Shown piece by piece: positions 5,330-8,039 of a DNA stretch of 8,039 bases. The notes under the pieces were generated by a model. The model worked only from the letters and a program-made list of their open reading frames with translations, did not search any database and had not been told where the DNA came from. The DNA comes from an uncultured Desulfuromonadales bacterium (GTDB taxonomy: Bacteria > Desulfobacterota > Desulfuromonadia > Desulfuromonadales > Geopsychrobacteraceae): positions 1 through 8,039 of the forward strand of contig CAMYNC010000153.1 of assembly GCA_947259685.1 (NCBI GenBank), read 5' to 3'. How positions within the stretch are numbered: the first letter of the stretch is position 1; every line of letters begins with the position of its first letter. Both the position numbers and the translations under genes were made by a program.

Positions 5330-8039
5330 ATGAACTTTATCGAATTAAAAAAAATGGGTGGTATGGGTAACTATCGGCTTTTGTTCTCTGATGACGACAT
5401 AACCTTTGTCGGTAATAAAGGGACCGAAGCGGCCCGGATGCTGAACGAGATTATGGAACGGGAAGGCCTCGATAAACTGCTTGTCAACGGTTTTGACCTC
5501 CCGCAGCTGAAAACCTTCCGGAGTATAGATCTAACCGCACTCAACTACCTCGAACCCGAAAAATTCCTTGGTCAGGCCGGACTCGGCGGAATCAAACAGG
5601 AAATGCTAACAAAAGGTGCGGTTGTTGCAGAAAGATCCGGGCAGGGGATGGCGATGACCGCACAACCACTCGCAAAATTCGTCGAATCGAAGAAAAGCCA
5701 GATCCTGGCCGATCTTCTTGATCAAAAAGCCGTCAGGCAAGCTGTAAGGGAGCATGGTGCCCTGACGATGATCGGAAGTTGCGAACGTCAGATTCAAAGG
5801 AAGGGTTGGAAAGAACTGACCGATGCAGAAAAGGTCAAGTATATAAACCGGCAGAGGGTTGCCCTTTCTGAATCCGGTGCCTTGCGGGGGCTACCCGACG
5901 AAGCCGCGGAGAGCACGCTAGGCTTGATACAAGCCAAGTTAAAGGTAGGTAAGGCGCTTACCGTCGCTGATGATGCATTTCTTCACAGTCTGCGGGAGGT
6001 CAACATCGACCTTGCCATGAAACAGATCCCGGGCAAACTGCAGCCGATATTGGACGCTGCTGAAAGTTCCGGAAGGTCGCTTGCTTCCAACCCGCAGGCC
6101 CGAAAGATGATAGACGAACTGACGGCAGGTTTTGCGCTTTTACGTGAAGGAGGCATCCTCGGTCTTACCAGGACGCAGGCTGAAGCGCGACTTCTCAAAA
6201 TGGCCGGCGGCGAAAAGAACAAGCTTTACAAAATGCTGTACACAAGCTACGAACAAGGCCTCGATCTTGTGCAGATGGCCGATGAATGGATTGCATCGGG
6301 CAAGACCCGCGAGGCGTTTATCGAGATGCTGGCAAGAACCGATGACAAACTCATAAAACTCCAGAAGATCGCCGCACGCAAATTAAGAATGGCGGGGACT
6401 CATGAGGCTAAGACGCTCTCGATTCTTGAGACAATCGTCGGCGAGGAGAATTCGAAGTTTCTTAAGGATTTATCCAAAAACCCGAGAGCGAGAAAAGTGC
6501 TTCTAGCGACGATGGTCGCGGTTGGCGGATACGTCTGCCTTGACGCCATGTATAAATCGTGGAAAGAAGGCACGCTCGCCGAAAATATTGAAAGTGCAAG
6601 GTTATCGCTAAACTGGGCAGCCATGGGGATCATACGAATTCTTCCGGGAGCTATCGCGATTGAACGCGGTTACACGGAGGGTATGGATACCAAAACGCTT
6701 CTTCTTTTTGTCAAAGAAGCTCTTTATCTGACGCCCGCCTGGCCGGTCGTGCTTACCGGCGACCTTTTGGTGCTCGCGGTCGACCTCGGCCACACTTTCC
6801 GCGTTCAAACTACCCATGGAGGACTCGTTGATTTTCTTGTTTACAACGGTAAATTTAACCTTGACGGAGATAGGGCAAAATTTGTCGGGCTAAAACCAAT
6901 CGTCGGTTCGGAGATCAGATACGACCCGACAGAGATTCAAATCAAACCGGGGCAGGCGATCAAACCAGATTACGAAATGAAGAAAACTGCCCTTAGAAGA
7001 TTCCTGTTCGAGACAAAGGCACTGAAGGTGAAACATCCCGTCAAAGGCAAGGCCTACTGGAAAAACAATCTGTCGGAGCAGAGTTTGCTTGTTCTGAATG
7101 ATTTCTACCTTTCGGGCGATTCCGTTACCAAGCAGTTGAATCGGGCGGCGGAGACTCAGCTTGCCGAGATCAACAAGGCAAAAATATGGAAAGAAGCGTC
7201 CAATTTAAACATTTCCGGCGCCCAGAAAGGTATTGGCGACTGGTACTGGAACCTGGAAGATATTTGCGGTAAGAGCAAAGACCGGTTCTGCGGGCTCTTT
7301 AGACTTCTAAAGAATAAAGTCGAACAACGAAGGGATTTTGTAATCGAGAAAATAATGATCCCGCATCTTGTTGAACTGGCTGAAGTCAAAAAAACTCAGC
7401 TCGCTTCGACCGATCCGGAAGGGCTTGCTCTTGAGGCAAAACTAAACGCTCTTCAGAAAGATCTCGAGGCCGTGCGCGGAAGAGGATTGCGGCAAGAAGA
7501 TCCGAAATGGAGGTTGGCCACAGAAATAAAGAAACAGGCGGAAGAAAAAGCAAAAGTCGGCAAATCAGTTGAAGAACGGGCGGTCGTGGCCGGTGATCAC
7601 TGGATGAAGGCCTATGAAACATACAAGACGATCTGGAAGATGAGCAGTAACATTAAGGCAAATGTAGCGGCAAAAACGGGATGGGACCGCGCAAAAGTGC
7701 TCCAATTCAAGTGGACCGGTGAATATACCGAGGATATGCGTAGAGCAAGTCAATCAAGAAACGGATATTTGGTCTCGATGATAAGGATTACGAAGGACAT
7801 AGAAAGATATAATGGTACGGGTACAACACCCTCACCCGAAGATTCTATCGACAAGCAGGCGTTTGCCATCCTGGGAGATGTCGTTTTTCCATGGCGTGCT
7901 TCACTCGATTTGCTTGATCGCGAAAACCCGGAAGCGGGCTCTAAGTTTTTTGATGAGTACGATAAAGCGGTTGAGAAAATGAGGCGGCTCTACGCGAGTG
8001 GGATTGATTTCTCTGCTCTCCTGAGAAAAGGGGCAAAGA
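5330..8039 (+). CDS. Large protein of unknown family, 3' end outside the window
   Basis: One frame of 903 codons runs without a stop from ATG at 5330 to the window edge. I do not recognise it. Residues 1-380 are mostly helical and charged. A hydrophobic segment at 390-408 (V-L-L-A-T-M-V-A-V-G-G-Y-V) could cross the membrane, with further hydrophobic stretches at 429-444 and 457-490. A beta-rich part follows at about 490-550. Residues 700-760 are highly charged and could be coiled coil (LEAKLNALQKDLEAVRGR). There is no signal peptide or clear catalytic motif. An in-frame TGA at 5318 makes 5330 the first ATG; only a GAG at 5319-5321 serves as ribosome binding site. ATG codons at residues 9 and 12 are alternatives. 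The weak start, 31 bases after the attC-like site, leaves open that the true N-terminus was removed by recombination there. Confidence 0.85.
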   Translation, partial: MNFIELKKMGGMGNYRLLFSDDDITFVGNKGTEAARMLNEIMEREGLDKLLVNGFDLPQLKTFRSIDLTALNYLEPEKFLGQAGLGGIKQEMLTKGAVVAERSGQGMAMTAQPLAKFVESKKSQILADLLDQKAVRQAVREHGALTMIGSCERQIQRKGWKELTDAEKVKYINRQRVALSESGALRGLPDEAAESTLGLIQAKLKVGKALTVADDAFLHSLREVNIDLAMKQIPGKLQPILDAAESSGRSLASNPQARKMIDELTAGFALLREGGILGLTRTQAEARLLKMAGGEKNKLYKMLYTSYEQGLDLVQMADEWIASGKTREAFIEMLARTDDKLIKLQKIAARKLRMAGTHEAKTLSILETIVGEENSKFLKDLSKNPRARKVLLATMVAVGGYVCLDAMYKSWKEGTLAENIESARLSLNWAAMGIIRILPGAIAIERGYTEGMDTKTLLLFVKEALYLTPAWPVVLTGDLLVLAVDLGHTFRVQTTHGGLVDFLVYNGKFNLDGDRAKFVGLKPIVGSEIRYDPTEIQIKPGQAIKPDYEMKKTALRRFLFETKALKVKHPVKGKAYWKNNLSEQSLLVLNDFYLSGDSVTKQLNRAAETQLAEINKAKIWKEASNLNISGAQKGIGDWYWNLEDICGKSKDRFCGLFRLLKNKVEQRRDFVIEKIMIPHLVELAEVKKTQLASTDPEGLALEAKLNALQKDLEAVRGRGLRQEDPKWRLATEIKKQAEEKAKVGKSVEERAVVAGDHWMKAYETYKTIWKMSSNIKANVAAKTGWDRAKVLQFKWTGEYTEDMRRASQSRNGYLVSMIRITKDIERYNGTGTTPSPEDSIDKQAFAILGDVVFPWRASLDLLDRENPEAGSKFFDEYDKAVEKMRRLYASGIDFSALLRKGAK

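Noticed and set aside
5124..5333. 69-codon plus-strand ORF whose TGA overlaps the ATG of the large gene (ATGA)
   Set aside because: It reads straight through the paired arms of the attC-like site, has no ribosome binding site, and its translation is not protein-like. The four-base overlap looks accidental.
5606..7753. Several minus-strand ORFs of 60-80 codons opposite the large gene
   Set aside because: All are antisense to one continuous 903-codon frame, lack ribosome binding sites, and show low-complexity Ser/Pro/Leu-rich translations.

Overview
The window looks like an accessory, island-like stretch of a Gram-negative bacterial chromosome. The families present (HipBA, HigBA, a DUF6880-like protein, an integron attC-type site) and the moderate base composition suggest a proteobacterium or Desulfobacterota. 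No rRNA, tRNA or housekeeping gene is present to fix the taxonomy, so this is a weak inference.

Left part (1-2012): a hipB-hipA toxin-antitoxin operon on the minus strand. The hipA 3' end runs into a small direct-repeat cluster (58-123). Upstream of hipB, a 227-base AT-rich region carries a good minus-strand promoter with an ATCGT-N8-ACGAT palindrome between its -35 and -10 elements. It also holds further copies of the half-site, and a divergent plus-strand promoter.

Middle (2013-4041): three closely spaced plus-strand genes that form one probable operon. They encode a 109-residue protein with a KOW/SH3-like beta region, a 106-residue acidic helical protein, and a 447-residue DUF6880-like helical-repeat protein. 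I know no function for any of them. A weak hairpin plus T-rich stretch follows.

4110-4757: a classical higB-higA module on the minus strand (toxin gene first). Its promoter lies inside a perfect 11-bp inverted repeat. The predicted transcription start falls on or next to the higB start codon, so the mRNA may be leaderless. Just upstream is a strong minus-strand terminator with a UUCG tetraloop, which ends transcription from a 59-residue small ORF (4810-4989).

4990-5329: gene-poor, but it contains at 5167-5298 a sequence with the full architecture of an integron cassette recombination site (attC): R''/R' boxes, L''/L' boxes with one extrahelical base, spacers of the right length, and a long structured terminal arm. 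A 40-residue ORF sits just before it, as a small cassette ORF would.

Right part (5330-8039): one uninterrupted reading frame of at least 903 codons on the plus strand, still open at the window edge. It encodes a large, charged, mostly helical protein with a central hydrophobic region that I cannot assign to a family. With the attC and the DUF6880 operon, it is the most promising undescribed material here.
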